From: Serripes groenlandicus
Lineage: Eukaryota; Mollusca; Bivalvia; Cardiida; Cardiidae
Direction: 5' to 3'
DNA length: 64,000 nucleotides
Assembly: GCA_031761405.1 (NCBI GenBank)
Contig: JASEVX010000012.1
Span: 22,809,723 to 22,873,722, forward strand
Of the stretch, positions 1 through 13,100 are shown one piece after another. Within the stretch, counting starts at the first letter, position 1. The number at the start of each line of letters is the position of its first letter. The translations under genes and the position numbers were made by a program. The notes below the pieces were generated by a model, which did not search any database, had not been told where the DNA came from, and saw only the letters and a program-made list of their open reading frames with translations.

Positions 1-17
1 CCCCAGGTACAAACACT
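1..17 (+). CDS. Exon 1 (3' end only): LRR
   Basis: The window opens inside an exon. The 17 bases read P-Q-V-Q-T-L(2/3) and are followed by a good donor, GTAAGT. The phase-2 end joins to exon 2 to give VQTLNISNNDF, which fits the LRR core LxxLxLxxN. It is very short, so it is supported mainly by this join. Confidence 0.7.
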
Positions 18-3000
18 GTAAGTTAATATATTTTTAACCTTTTTGTAGGTATTAAAGCTTTTTTATGCATTTACAGCACAAAACAGTTTGCGCCAGAAGT
101 ATATAAAGTCACCTATAAAGGATCAAAGTACTTAAAAAAAAAAAAATGATTGAATAGAGATGAAATCCTTGTGGCCATTCGAGAAATTGATCATTATGAG
201 CAATTTCTCTTTTAGTACAATGTCTTTTGCTGTGTATAAATAATTCTATAAGTGGGAAAGGATTTACTCATTACAGAGGCCTCAAAAAGGGTCTATATAC
301 AGTTAAAGATTAAAAACAAAGCGCATTGAAAGAAATGAAGAAATTGTTTGATTTATACAATTCGACGAATTTCTAATTGGCCACCTAGTTTTTATCATAT
401 TTTAGGAAAAGTATTCGGAGCAAAATACAAATAACCCAATATCAGTTTAATACAATTTATCCTTAATATGTAAAACAAAACTTCATTAAAATTTGATCAC
501 GGGAACAAACTTAACAGAGAGGGTTAACATGGACACCCTTAAAACAAAAACTGCAAGATCAAATCATGTCGTATTTGATTTCGTTGCAATACTTTGTATG
601 TCCACCTGCTGCGGCAATTACAGCAAGGCACCATGTCCTCATTGATATAATGTATCTGTGAAGATACTGTTGTGGAATGGCCGCCCACATCTGATGAATA
701 ACACGTATGAGCTCCCTGAGATTTGGTTGCAGCGGCTGGGCATGCACCTTTCGCTTCAATAAGTCCCACATGTGCTCGATCAGATTTAAATCTGGACTTT
801 TTGCAGGTCATTGGATTGTTCGCACCTTGTTTACTGCAAGCATTACTTGTTTGCTTCTAGCCGCATGACATGGTGCATTTTATAACGATGCGTAACATAC
901 CTGTCTGATGGGGGTGCCGACACGAATCATTCCAACGGCTTGAGCGCGTTCTGCAATGTTCATTCTCGCCATATTTAATGTTTTTCATAAAAGACAATCC
1001 ACGAAGAATACATTCCTACCAAGTACGACAACTACCATGGCGTGCACGAGGAACGCAAGCACATAGGCTATTTTTGCACCTACCGTTCTGCATGGGTGAT
1101 TTTGTACATAAATACGTGTTTTCCTTCTGTAAATTGATAGACTGGTGTGTACAATACAAAAACAACAACTTTGATTAAATATGTCGCATAATATCATATT
1201 TTATATGGTGGCCAATTAGAAATTCGTCGAAGTGTATATTTTTTTCTATTGTTTTTCCATCTCAAGCGTCTGAATTTTTATAATGTAGTAGCTCTTATAT
1301 GAAAAATTTATAAATTTATATTTTTCAATTATTATATGGTCTGTTTTTCGAAGAAAAATAGTCTTGAGTATTGTGATACCTTTGGCAGCGTCCGAGTCAT
1401 CAAAAAACTTTAACCTTACCTTATAACTCAAATGAAAAAGTCATGTTCCTTGGAACAATACACATGTCTATACCAAGTAACATTACTCTGGCTTTTAAGC
1501 TTACCTGAGCTTTGCTCAAGGTGAGTTATTGTGATCGCCTTTTGTCCGTCGTGCGTCAACTTCTTCTCCTCAGTAACCAGTTGGTCAATTGGGATGAAAC
1601 TTCACAGAAAGCATCCTCTCAATGACCTCACCAGATTTCCTTCAAATTTATGGGATCCATGCAGAATTTTGGTTTCCATGGCAACGAAATGAAAAAAACT
1701 TCAAAATTCTTCTTCTCCCAAACTGGTTGGCAAATTTTAAATAATTTTGTAGAAATGTTCCTTGGATGACCCTCTGTCAGATTCCTTCAAGCCATGTTTA
1801 TTGGTCGAAAAACATGGCCGCCAGGGGGGCGGGGCTATTTTGCCTTATATGGCTATAGTGAAAACTTAAAAAATCTTCTCCGACGAAAGTGTCTGGTCGA
1901 TTTTCAAATAATTTTGTAGAAATGTTCCTTAGATGACCCTCTATCAGATTCCTTCAAGCCATGTTGATTGGTCGAAAACATGGCCACCAGGGAGACGGGG
2001 CTATTTTGTCTTATATGGCTATAGTGAAAACTTAAAAAATCTTCTTCTCCGAAAGTGTCTGGCTGATTTTCAAATAATTTTGTAGAAATGTTCCTAGGGT
2101 GACCCTCTATCAGATTCCTTCAAGCCAAGTTGATTGGTCGGAAACTATGGCTTATATGGCTAAAGTGAAAAAATAAAAATCAGGTGATCGATCCAGGGCC
2201 ATCATGGCCCTCTTGTATAAATATTCAGTTATGCCCCTTTTTCGATTTAGATAAAAACAGAAGAGAGATGGCATTTGCTCTGTGTCACTCTTGTTCATAT
2301 AAATATCAGCTTTGCCAAATATTGACATTACACTGTCTCTTTTTAAAACAATATACTGAGCTATTATTATTGATAGTGTTTTGCAATTAAAAATTCAGTC
2401 ATTAGTGGTTACATTTGAACCAAGTTGCACAAAAACACTTGGATGTTTTAGATAAATATTAATAACACTTTCCAATTTATAACAAATCTGCAGCAGAGGA
2501 CTTAGGCTAAAATACTGATTAAAGTTGAAAACAAAGTCATCTGCTGCAGGTGCGTCAAAATGTGGTTGTAAGAAAGAAAAGGTGAACACTGAAATTACAT
2601 ACAAGTACTTGTATAGTCAAGTATAGGTCATAGCCAAATTCCTGTGGCTTCTGGAGGAAGTTTTGAGAATTTTTTTTTCCCCAAAAAGTTAAAAAACCAA
2701 CTATGCTAAGAATCTGCAGCAGATGACTTTGAAATCATGTAGACAACAGTATAATTATTGAATAAAGTTGAAAACAATGTGGCAAAAGTCATCTGCTGAA
2801 TATGCATCAAAACGCCTCTGTATGAAAGAAAAGGTTAACCCTTTCCCTCATACGTCATTTCTGCAGCAGACGACTTTGAACATATTTTGTCAAAAAATGT
2901 AAAATCTCTATAATTGAATGGATAATCTATGACTAAAAGTCTAAAACATTGTGGCAAAAGGAGAAATTGCTTGTTTTGAGCAATTTCTTCTTTTGTCACT

Positions 3001-4094
3001 ATGTTTTTAAAAAGCTGTCCACTGCAGAGGCATCAGAAAGGGTCTATATGAGGGAAAGGGTTAACAATGAAATATCACACAAGTATGTGTATTGTCAGTT
3101 ATAGGTCATGACCATAGATTATTTCTGTAACCATGACACTTTTACCACTCAATGGAGGAAACAAAAGATTGTGATCAGCATGTGTTGAAGAACAGGCTGA
3201 TCTAGATCTTCTCTGGTCACTAAATCCGTAAGATCTGATTATATCCGATGTTTTGCTTTTTATTTCACATCCACAGAAACATCAGTAACAATGATTTCCG
3301 ATTTTTCCACGAGAATCCCTTCACGAACCTATCCAGTATGAGGTCTCTGAGTCTGTACTCTAACAACATACAGTATATTCCAAGTTCAGCATTCGAGGGC
3401 TGTACATCTTTAGTGGCACTGTAAGTTTTTTTGTTCTATTGGGGTTTTAACGCCATTTTTAACATGATTTCAGTCATATCACGGTGAATGTTCCTTTATT
3501 TTACCCCCAGATACATAGTATATGGGGGCTATATAGGAGTCACGCTTGTCGGTCGGTCGGTCCGTTGGTCTGTGGACATTTCTTGTGAACACTATTTCTC
3601 AGCAACCCTTGGTCAGAATTCAATATAACTTCACAAGAATGATTGATACCAAGCCTAGTTGTGCATATTGTCGGTGTGTTGCACTGGAATTATTTTTAAA
3701 TGAGTAATGGCCCCTTGAATTTCTCATACATATGTATATTGTCAGGCACCAGCTGGGGGTATTCATCACATTCAGTGATATTTCTAGTTATTTATGAGCC
3801 CAAACTAAACAAAGAAGTACTGGAATAGGAAATATGCCTTGCCCAAGGGCACACTAACATGACTTTGTATCGATCTCTTGACGCACTTTTCCAAATCCTC
3901 TATGCTAACCACTTGGTAATGGTGAATTCTTGCATTGTAAGTGACCATTTTCCCTGATACATATGACTCTTTTGACACATCAGTAACAGACGAAATTTAA
4001 AAATATTGGCGAAAAAGAATTTTCTGTAAATTATGATTTTTAGCTCCACTGGCTGAAAGCCAGTCGAGCTTATGTCATGGCGAATTGTCCGTCG

Positions 4095-4150
<56 letters not shown>

Positions 4151-7100
4151 TTAACTTTTTCCTTTAAACGACTTCTTCTCCCTAACCACTTGGCCAATTT
4201 GGTTGAAACTTCATGGGAAGCATCCTCTCAATGTCCTCTACTAAATTCCTTCAATTTTTTTTGATCCATTCAAAATTCTGGTTTCCATGGCAACCGAAAG
4301 AAAAAAATAGTGAGAACTTAAAAAATCTTCTTCTCCGAAAGTGTCAGGCCGATTTTCAAATAATTTTGTAGAAATGTTCCTTGGGTGACCCTTTATTAGA
4401 TTCCTTCAAGAAATTTTGATTGGGCGAAAAACATGGCCGCCAGGGGGCGGGGCTTTTTTGCCTTATATAGCTATAGTGAAAACTTAAATAATCTTCTTCT
4501 CAAAAAGTGTTCAGCAGATTTTCAAATAATTATGTAGAAATGTTCCGTGGGTGACCCTCTATCAGATTCCTTCAAGCCATGTTGATTGGTAAAAAAACAT
4601 GGCCGTCACAGGGCGGGGCTATTTTGCCTATATGGCTAAAGAGCAAACTTAAAAAATCTTCTCCTCCAAAAGTGTCAGGCCGATTTTCAAATAATTTTGT
4701 AGAAATGTTCCTTGTGTGAACCTTAATTAGATTCCTTCAAGAAATGTTGATTGGGCGAAAAACATGGCCGCCAGGGGGCGGGGCTTTTTTGCGTTATATA
4801 GCTATAGTGAAAACTTAAAAAATCTTCTTCTCCGAAAGTGTTCAGCCGATTTTCAAATAATTTTGTAGAAATGTTCATTGGGTGACCCTCTATCAGATTC
4901 CTTCAAGCCATGTTGATTGGTCGAAAAACATGGCCGCCAGAGGGCGGGGCTATTTTGACTTATATGACCATAGTGAAAACTTAAAAAATCTTCTCCTCCG
5001 AAAGTGTCAGGCATATTTTCAAATAATTTTGCAGAAACATTCCTTTGGTGACACTCTACAAGATTCCTTTAAGCCATGGTGGTTGGTAAAAAAAATAGCC
5101 ACCACGGGGCAGGGCTGTTTGGAGATTTTATTTTTGCCTTATGACCGTGGAGCGATACTGGCCCTCTTGGGCCTCTTGTTTTATTAAAAGAAATTGCTCT
5201 TAATTAGCCACAATATTTTCAACTTTCTTCAATAAAAATACTTTCATTTATAGAGCTTTACAAGATATTTTCAAAGTTGTCTGCATATTTGTCAGGAAAA
5301 GGGTTAAAAGCAACTGTTTATGAATAATAACCATAATCATGAATGCAAGTTTTGTCATTTTTACTAAAATCATTACCAGATTTTTGACCCCTTTTTGGCA
5401 GGGCGATATCAATTTGAAGAGATTCTTAGTTTTGTTGTGTCTTGATTGCCCGTCTCTTAACCCTTTCCCACTCATAGACACAATCTGATGTATCTGCAGC
5501 AGATGTCTTTTGAAAACATAGGGACAGAAGGAGAAATTGCTCAAAACAAGCAATTTCTCCTTTTGCCACAATGTTTTTCAACTTTTTACATTAATTATAC
5601 CTACAATTATAGAAATTGTTCATATTTTTGAGTAAATATTATCAAAGTCGTCTGCTGCAGATTTGTTGTATGTGGGAAAGGGTTAACAAAGAAGTAAGTT
5701 TTATTTACACAAACCAAGCTGTTTTCTTTGCTTGTAGAGCCCTTGAATCGAACAACATACCCCAGTTGCTTAGCAGCCATTTTCGAGACTGCCCATTGTC
5801 CACTGAACTGAACTTAGATAACAACGACCTTGGTTACATTGAGGATGGTACGTTTGCCCATTCAACCACTTATGGAACTATGTAAGTTATTTTGTTTAAC
5901 CTTGAATTGCACAGGTCTGATTGGTTGAGTACAACTCCGTTTTCAATGGCATTTCAGTTACATCATGATGGCCAAATCACCTAAACATGGTTTTCTTGCC
6001 TTCTTCGCACACTAACTGAACTCCACGCAACATTCTTCCCAGGCAACTGACTACTTTCCGGAAAGGTCGTTTTTAGCGCATTTGGTGGAAGACAAATGAC
6101 ACTAGTCACAATTACTATTCTATGAAACCATATGATTCTTATAGTTTCCACGAGAGAACGGAGCTTGGAGGTCAAGGTCATTTACGGAAATTGCTTCGCC
6201 AGGGTATACAATAAATAAACTATTTAATGAATTACTATAATCAATTATGCGAGGAATATAAAATAAGGAAAGATTATATGAACAACTGGACTAAATATTT
6301 GCTGTGAAAGTGATCGTAGATTGTGTGTTGAAACGGACTAAATCCCTTTTTAGCTCACCTATGCACAAAGTGCAAGGTGAGCTTTTGTGATCGCTCACCG
6401 TCCGTGACGTCTGTCGTCGTCGTCCGTCCTTTCACATTTTCCTACAAACGACTTCTCCTCCTAAACCAATTACCCATATTCAAAATAATTTTACAGGAAT
6501 TTTCCTTGGGTAGATCTCTTTCAAACTTGTTCAAAAAATTCTATTCCATGCAGAACTTTGGTTAAAATGGCAAAAAAAAGGGGGAAATTAACCAAAACTT
6601 AAAAAAAATTATTGTCTAAAAGAAGAGGGCCCAGGCCTTTAATATTTGGTATGTAGCATCATCTATTGGACCTCTACCAAGATTGTTCAAATTATAGCCA
6701 TGGGGTCAAAATGACCCCTCCCCTGGGGTTCACTTGTTTCACATAGACTTGTATAGGGGAAAAACTTTAAAAATCTCTTTGTCTAAAAGCCCTTGGGTAA
6801 AAAATGACCCCATCCCGGGGGTCACTTGTTTTACATAGACTCATATAGAGGAAACACTTTAAAAATGTCTTTGTCTAAAAGTAGAGGGCCAAGGCCTTTG
6901 ATATTTGGTATGTAGCGTCATCTAGTGGACCTCTACCAAGAATGCTCAAATTATAGCCATGGGGTCAAAAATGACCCGTCCCTGGGGGTCACTTGTTTTA
7001 CATAGACTCATAAAGGGAAAGAAATTAAAAAATCATCTTGTCTAAAAGTAGAAGGCCCCGGCCTTTGATATTGGGTATGTTAGCATCATCTAGTGGACCC

Positions 7101-10100
7101 CTACCAAGATTGTTCAAATTATAGCCCTGGGGTCAAAAATGGCCTCACCCGGGTCACTTGTTTTCATCTTGTCTAAATGTAGAAGGCCCAGGCCTTTGAT
7201 ATTGGGTATGTAGCATCATCAAGTGGACCCCTACCAAGATTGTTCAAATTATAGCCATGGGGTCAAAAATGGCCCCACCCGGGTCACTTGTTTTACATAT
7301 ACTCATATAGGGAAAAACTTTAAAAATCTTGTCTAAAAGTTTGATATTTGAAATCTAACTTCATCTAGTGGACTTCTACCAAGATTGGTTAAATAATTAT
7401 AGCCCTGGTGTCAAACATAGCTCCACCCTGGGGATCACTTGTTTTACATAGACTTGTTAAGGTAAACACTTTAAAAATATTCTTGTCCATTTGCCATGAA
7501 TGTTCTTTGGGTGCCCCTCTACTAAGACTTCAAATTAAATCCGGAAAATGATGAGGCAACCGTAATTGAGGAAACTCATATCGGGGGAAATCTCCTAAAT
7601 ATTACGAAATTACTATTATCAATCATCTGATAGAATAAAGGGTCAGCACGGGTCTAATGAATTGATGTTTTGGATGCTTTATTATTCATGATTGAAAATT
7701 AGTAGACAACATTCATGAAGACTGAATAACAACACAACTCTTTTGATTTTGAATTGATTTATTGAATATTGTGGATTGATTGATTGATTGATTGTTTGGT
7801 GTTTTACGCCGCTTTCAAAAAATAAATCATTTACATTACGGGGCTTCCTGTGTAAGTTGCCAGTACTACTGGTCCATTTATCCTGACACCAGTCAGTCAG
7901 TCGTAACCCGCATTATTTTCATTTTTAATGTCTTTGGTATGACCTAGCTGGGGATTGAATCTGTGACCTCCCGCACCGAGGAGGATGCTTTACCACGTAA
8001 CACCATCGAGGCTTGTTGTAAATGCAACATAAGGTCTCCGGTGACTTTCCCACATACAGACACCTTCTAACGCCTCTGCAGCAAAGGATTTTTAAAATTA
8101 TATTGGCAAAAGATAAATTGCTCATGATGAGCAATTTATCTTTTTGCCACAATGTTTCAACTCTACTAAATTTTCATACTTCAGAGTTTTTCATATTTTT
8201 CACTTAATCTGTTCAGTCAACTGCTGCAGACACCACTTTATCTTATTCTGATGACTTTTGATACTTCTGCTGCAGACAGCATTTGAAAGCATTATTTGAG
8301 AAAGGAGAAATTGCTTACAATGTGCAATGTTTTCTTTTCCACAAAAATGTTTAAAAAATATGTCAAATTTTTGCATACTCTTTTTGAGATGTTACAATTT
8401 TTTCCCGGAAGGTTTTCCAAGTAAAGGACTCTAAAAATATCAAATCACTTATATGGTTTGTATCATGCTACAATGTTATAAATTGAAATTTGTCAGGCAA
8501 CAAAGGTTAATGTTGCTCAATGTCATGCAAGCAGTTAACCTTTTCCCACATAGGACAAATCTGTTCTAGATGACTTTGAAAACATGTTCGCAAAATATGG
8601 AAACTCGCAACAAATGAAAGTGTAATTGTTGAATGGTTTTGAAAACATTGTGACATAAGGAGAAATTGCTTATAATGAGAAACCTCTTCTCTTGCGAAAA
8701 TGTTTTCAGAATGCATCTTGTGGGAAATGGTTAATTGGAAATGTTGTTATATTATATTTGTCTAAAATATGAAATAACCATCTAATACAGAGTTAAAAAC
8801 ATTATGGGAAAAGTTAAAATAGTCCACAATGTTTTCAAAAGTAATGTATTGCATATGCAGCAAATGTTGCTAGTTTCAAGTAATGTTTTTGAATGCATTT
8901 TAGTGAGAGTTGATTGTGATTCCACAGCCATAGGAATGGAAATATAGTTTTGACAAAGAATGTGTGTCTCTACTTCTGTCCGCCTGTCCTCCAGATGTCT
9001 ATGTAAACCCTTTCCCCTTTCAACTCTTTCAGTACATTATACCTACATTTATAGAGCTCTTCCATGTTTTTGTCTGGATGTTTTCAATGTAGTCTGCTGC
9101 AGATTTGTTGTATGTGAAAAAGAATTAAAGTAAGAGGGATTTGATTAAAACTTTGAAGTCATGGCAACCACCAATGTTACCTTGCAAGTTTCCTTTTGAC
9201 TGTCAATGGAAACACCCAGACTTAGGAGCCCTTTAGAAACTCTGTGATAAATGAAGCAATTTCACCATTTGCCACATTGTTGTCACCTCATTTCAATAAT
9301 TCAGCATTTAATTCATGAGATTATCCATGATTTTGCAAAGATGTTTTCAAAGTCGTCTGCTTCAGATTTGTTGTAGGAGGAAAAGGTTTATGGAGGGGGT
9401 TGTTAATTCAACTAACTTGCTTGTTTTGCTTTCAGTAACTTATCTAACAACAAGCTGACCCAGTTACCAGGTGATTTCCAGTCAGTAACCATGTCAAATC
9501 TATACCTTACCAACAATAGAATATCTATTCTCTACTCCAACGTGTTTAAAGACCTTACAGTGACAGGAACTTTGTAAGTAGGAGATAAAATTCATTGTTT
9601 TGTTTCTGCTGTGTTTAAAGTTTTTTTCAACAAGTTTTAGCTTGTCTGCTGTTTTTTTTTTTTTTTTGGAGGGGGGCAAAGTCAGACTATTGGGATACCC
9701 TTGGCGTCACCATCGGCGTTGTCATTGTCTGCGTTGTCCCAAAATGTTAACCTTACCTCATAAATCAAAAACCAGTCCACATATTCAAATTTATCTTGGT
9801 ACACATGTTCATAGTTAGATAATGCATGTCTATACCAAGTAACATAACTCTGGCTAAAATAATTATTCAGTAATGCCTCTTTTTCGACTTAGAAAAAGAA
9901 AATGAGCGTTCAGTTATATAATATTTATCACAGTTGACAGAAGTTTCTTCAAGCCTTCTATGACTAGTTTGCAAACAATGCAGTCAGATCTACACTGACT
10001 GGTTGCAAATGCCCTTTCGTTTGATTTTGAACAGTGCCGTTCTTTATAATCTTTGCAATTTTATTAATTTTATATTAATTTTGTGCGTTGTTTCTTTTTA

Positions 10101-13100
10101 ACAATAGCATATCTATCTTTGGTGACATTCAAATATAATTGACCTTACTTGACACTGATATTTTACGATAGAAAAACATTTCTTCTTCAGATCTCTCGGC
10201 AACAACTATATTACGTCAATCGAGTCAAACGCATTTCAAAATTTGAATGTTGATTCACTTGATTTAAGTGGTCATACCCTCCATTACTTATCCTCCTATG
10301 CTTTCAACACTGTGTCATTGAGTGGTGATTTGAATCTGCAAGGTTCCTTTATTACAACGATTCCGACGAGGGCTTTTTATGGTGTGTCTGCAACGACATT
10401 GTACTTGAACTCTGGGCAAATCACGAGCATCGAATCGGAGGCCTTTTATGACCTCGTAGTGACTGATATGTAAGTTCATAAATTTAACCCTTTCCCACAT
10501 ACAAGAATTTTGCAGCAGACGACTTTGATAACATCTTTGCCCAAACGTGTAAACCCCCTTTAAATCAAAGTATAATTATTGAATAGAGACGAAAACATTG
10601 TGGCAAAAGGGGAAATTGCTAACTTTGAGCAATTTTTTCTTTTGTCTCATTGTTTTCAGTATTTGTCTGCTGCAGAGGCATCTTAAAGTGATTGTTTGTG
10701 GGAAAAAATTAATTGATTCACCAAAACATTTGTAACTACACCTTCAATTCTTGTAACAAGATATATGTTGCTATTAACCCTTTCCCTCATACAACAATTC
10801 TGCAGCAGATGACTTTGAACGTATTTTGTCAAAACATAGAAAATCTCCATAATTAAATGGATAACCTATGACAAAAAGGGGAAAACATTGTGGCAAAAGG
10901 AGAAATTGCACGTTTTGTGCAATTTCTTCTTTTGTCACTATGTTTTCAAAAAAGCCATCTGCTGCAGAGGCGTCAGAAAGCGTCTATATCAGGGAAAGGG
11001 TTAACACGTGTACACAATTGTGGAGACTACAGTCAAGTAAGCAGGCAGGTTATCTGAGTCTGTAGAGTACTCACCCTGAAAGCGAGAGGTCTCAGGTTAA
11101 AGCCCTATGCTGGTTGCATGCTATTCTCTCCCTATGACATTGGTGCCCAATATTGGGTCAAATGAGAAGATTCTTTTCAGTGCCCACAACATAGGTTAAG
11201 TTGAGTCATAAGACAGATATTGTTGGGAAAAGACCAGTTTACTCTCCTTCTCTGTTCTAAGAAGAAGACAGCCATAAAGATTTCAAATCTGAAAATTCTG
11301 TGCAATCATTACGCCATTACATAAAAATCAAAACATCATGGAAAGATCATTCACTTTCAACAGAACAGCCATAGATACAATTTCTGATGAAAATCTGAAG
11401 TTTTATTGTAGCCATACTATTTCCTATTCTATGTCTTTGTATGGGGGCTGAAAACCGGGTCCTTTTTCACCTGATGGGACTCAATTATATTTATCACAGG
11501 GACCTTGATGATAACCAGATATCCCTCATAGATGTGCCCATTTTTGGTGGAACTTCAGTGGTGAACGATGAGTTACGCCTCCGCAATAATGGACTCCAAG
11601 TATTGTCTAGCGATGCATTTAACAACGTCGATTTGAAACGTGTCTTCCTTTACAACAACTCACTGAATATTTTTCCAGAGGCCCTGACAAATCAGACCCT
11701 GACAAATATGTAAGTAGATTAACCTGTCCTAGGTAATTAGGAGCGGGGATCGAACCAAGGTCGCCCGATCCAAATTCTCCCCAAGGTCTTTCCCACCTGC
11801 AGATGCATTTTGACACAATCATGATGAGCAATTTCTCCTTTGGCCACAATTTTTTCAACTTTATTTAACAATAGAGCTATCTTTTATGGAGATTTTTTCA
11901 GGTTTTTGTCACTATATTTTTAAAGTCGTCTGCTGCAGATTTGTTGTATGTTGGAATGGGTCAACCTGTGCATAATAAAAACCACCCATGTGAACACAAA
12001 AAAAGATGGTCTTGGTTCACAGGTGGTCTTTAGCTGCAGGTTCGTTTATGCAGAAAATGAGTTAATTGGGAAACTAACAGTGTGGTTGCTCTAGACACTG
12101 AATCGCTATTCAAGGTGGTCTTAAGCATAAGTTTGACTGTACACCTCTTTCATTTTCAAACAATATGGGGTCTTCACCTTTTCCCACATGACTACACATT
12201 TTGAAGCATTTTCATCTGTTGGCTTTTGCCACTCTATTTCAATTTCAATTAAATATACATTTGAGCCGTCCCGCGAGAAAACCAACATTGTTGACTCTGT
12301 GTAAAGTATCGACCCGGATCAGCCTAAGTATGCCGCACAGGTTAACCCAGACAGACAATTTTTGCCTCCTGTGGATTTTCTGTTTCAGGAAGCATTACTC
12401 TATATCTCTATCCCCCTGAGACGGAATGTTTTGGCCTGGAGTAGCCAGCACGGAATGTGCAGGCTTGTCTGGGTCGATACATTGTGCAGAGGCCATTATG
12501 TTGGTTTTCTCGCGGAACCACTCATTTCTTGATTTTCCATTATGTTTATAAGTTTTGTTTATAAAAAACCTTGGACAAAACAGATCACAGATATTCCATA
12601 AGCATCACTGACCTTTCAGTACTTCATAGTTTTGTTCATACAAACCTTGAGATATCAAATGCTTTACAGACCTTTCAGTACTTTGATTTTTTTATTAGCT
12701 CACCTATGCACGAAGTGCAAGGTGAGCTATTGGGATCACATTTTGTCCGGCGTCCGTCCGTCGTGCGTCGTGAGTCGTGCGTCGTCAACATTTGAGCTTG
12801 TTAACACACTACAGGCTACATTTTGCATCCAACTTCATGAAAGTGTATCAGAACGTTCATCTCCATAAAATCTTGGACAAGTTCGAAACTGGGCCATATG
12901 AGGTCAAAAACTAGGTCACTAGGTCGAATTGAAGGGAAATCTTGTTAACACTCTGGAGGCCACATTTTCAACTTGAGCATGTTGAAACTTTATCAGAACG
13001 TTTGTCTTGATGATATGTAGGTCAAGTTCGAACATGGGTCACGTCGGGTCAAAAAGTAGGTCACTAGGTCAAATTGAAGGAAAATCTTGTTAACACTTTG

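Noticed and set aside
5248..5571. 107-codon open frame on the minus strand
   Set aside because: It lies in MITE sequence (LVLSNFSFCPYVFKRHLLQIHQ); many other MITE copies give the same kind of peptide (MKTLWQKKQLLFMSNF...), so it is a by-product of the palindrome.
2835..11004. Regularly spaced palindromic repeats as a CRISPR array
   Set aside because: Units are about 230 bp, irregularly spaced over tens of kb, with transposon-type ends, in a eukaryotic intron-exon gene.
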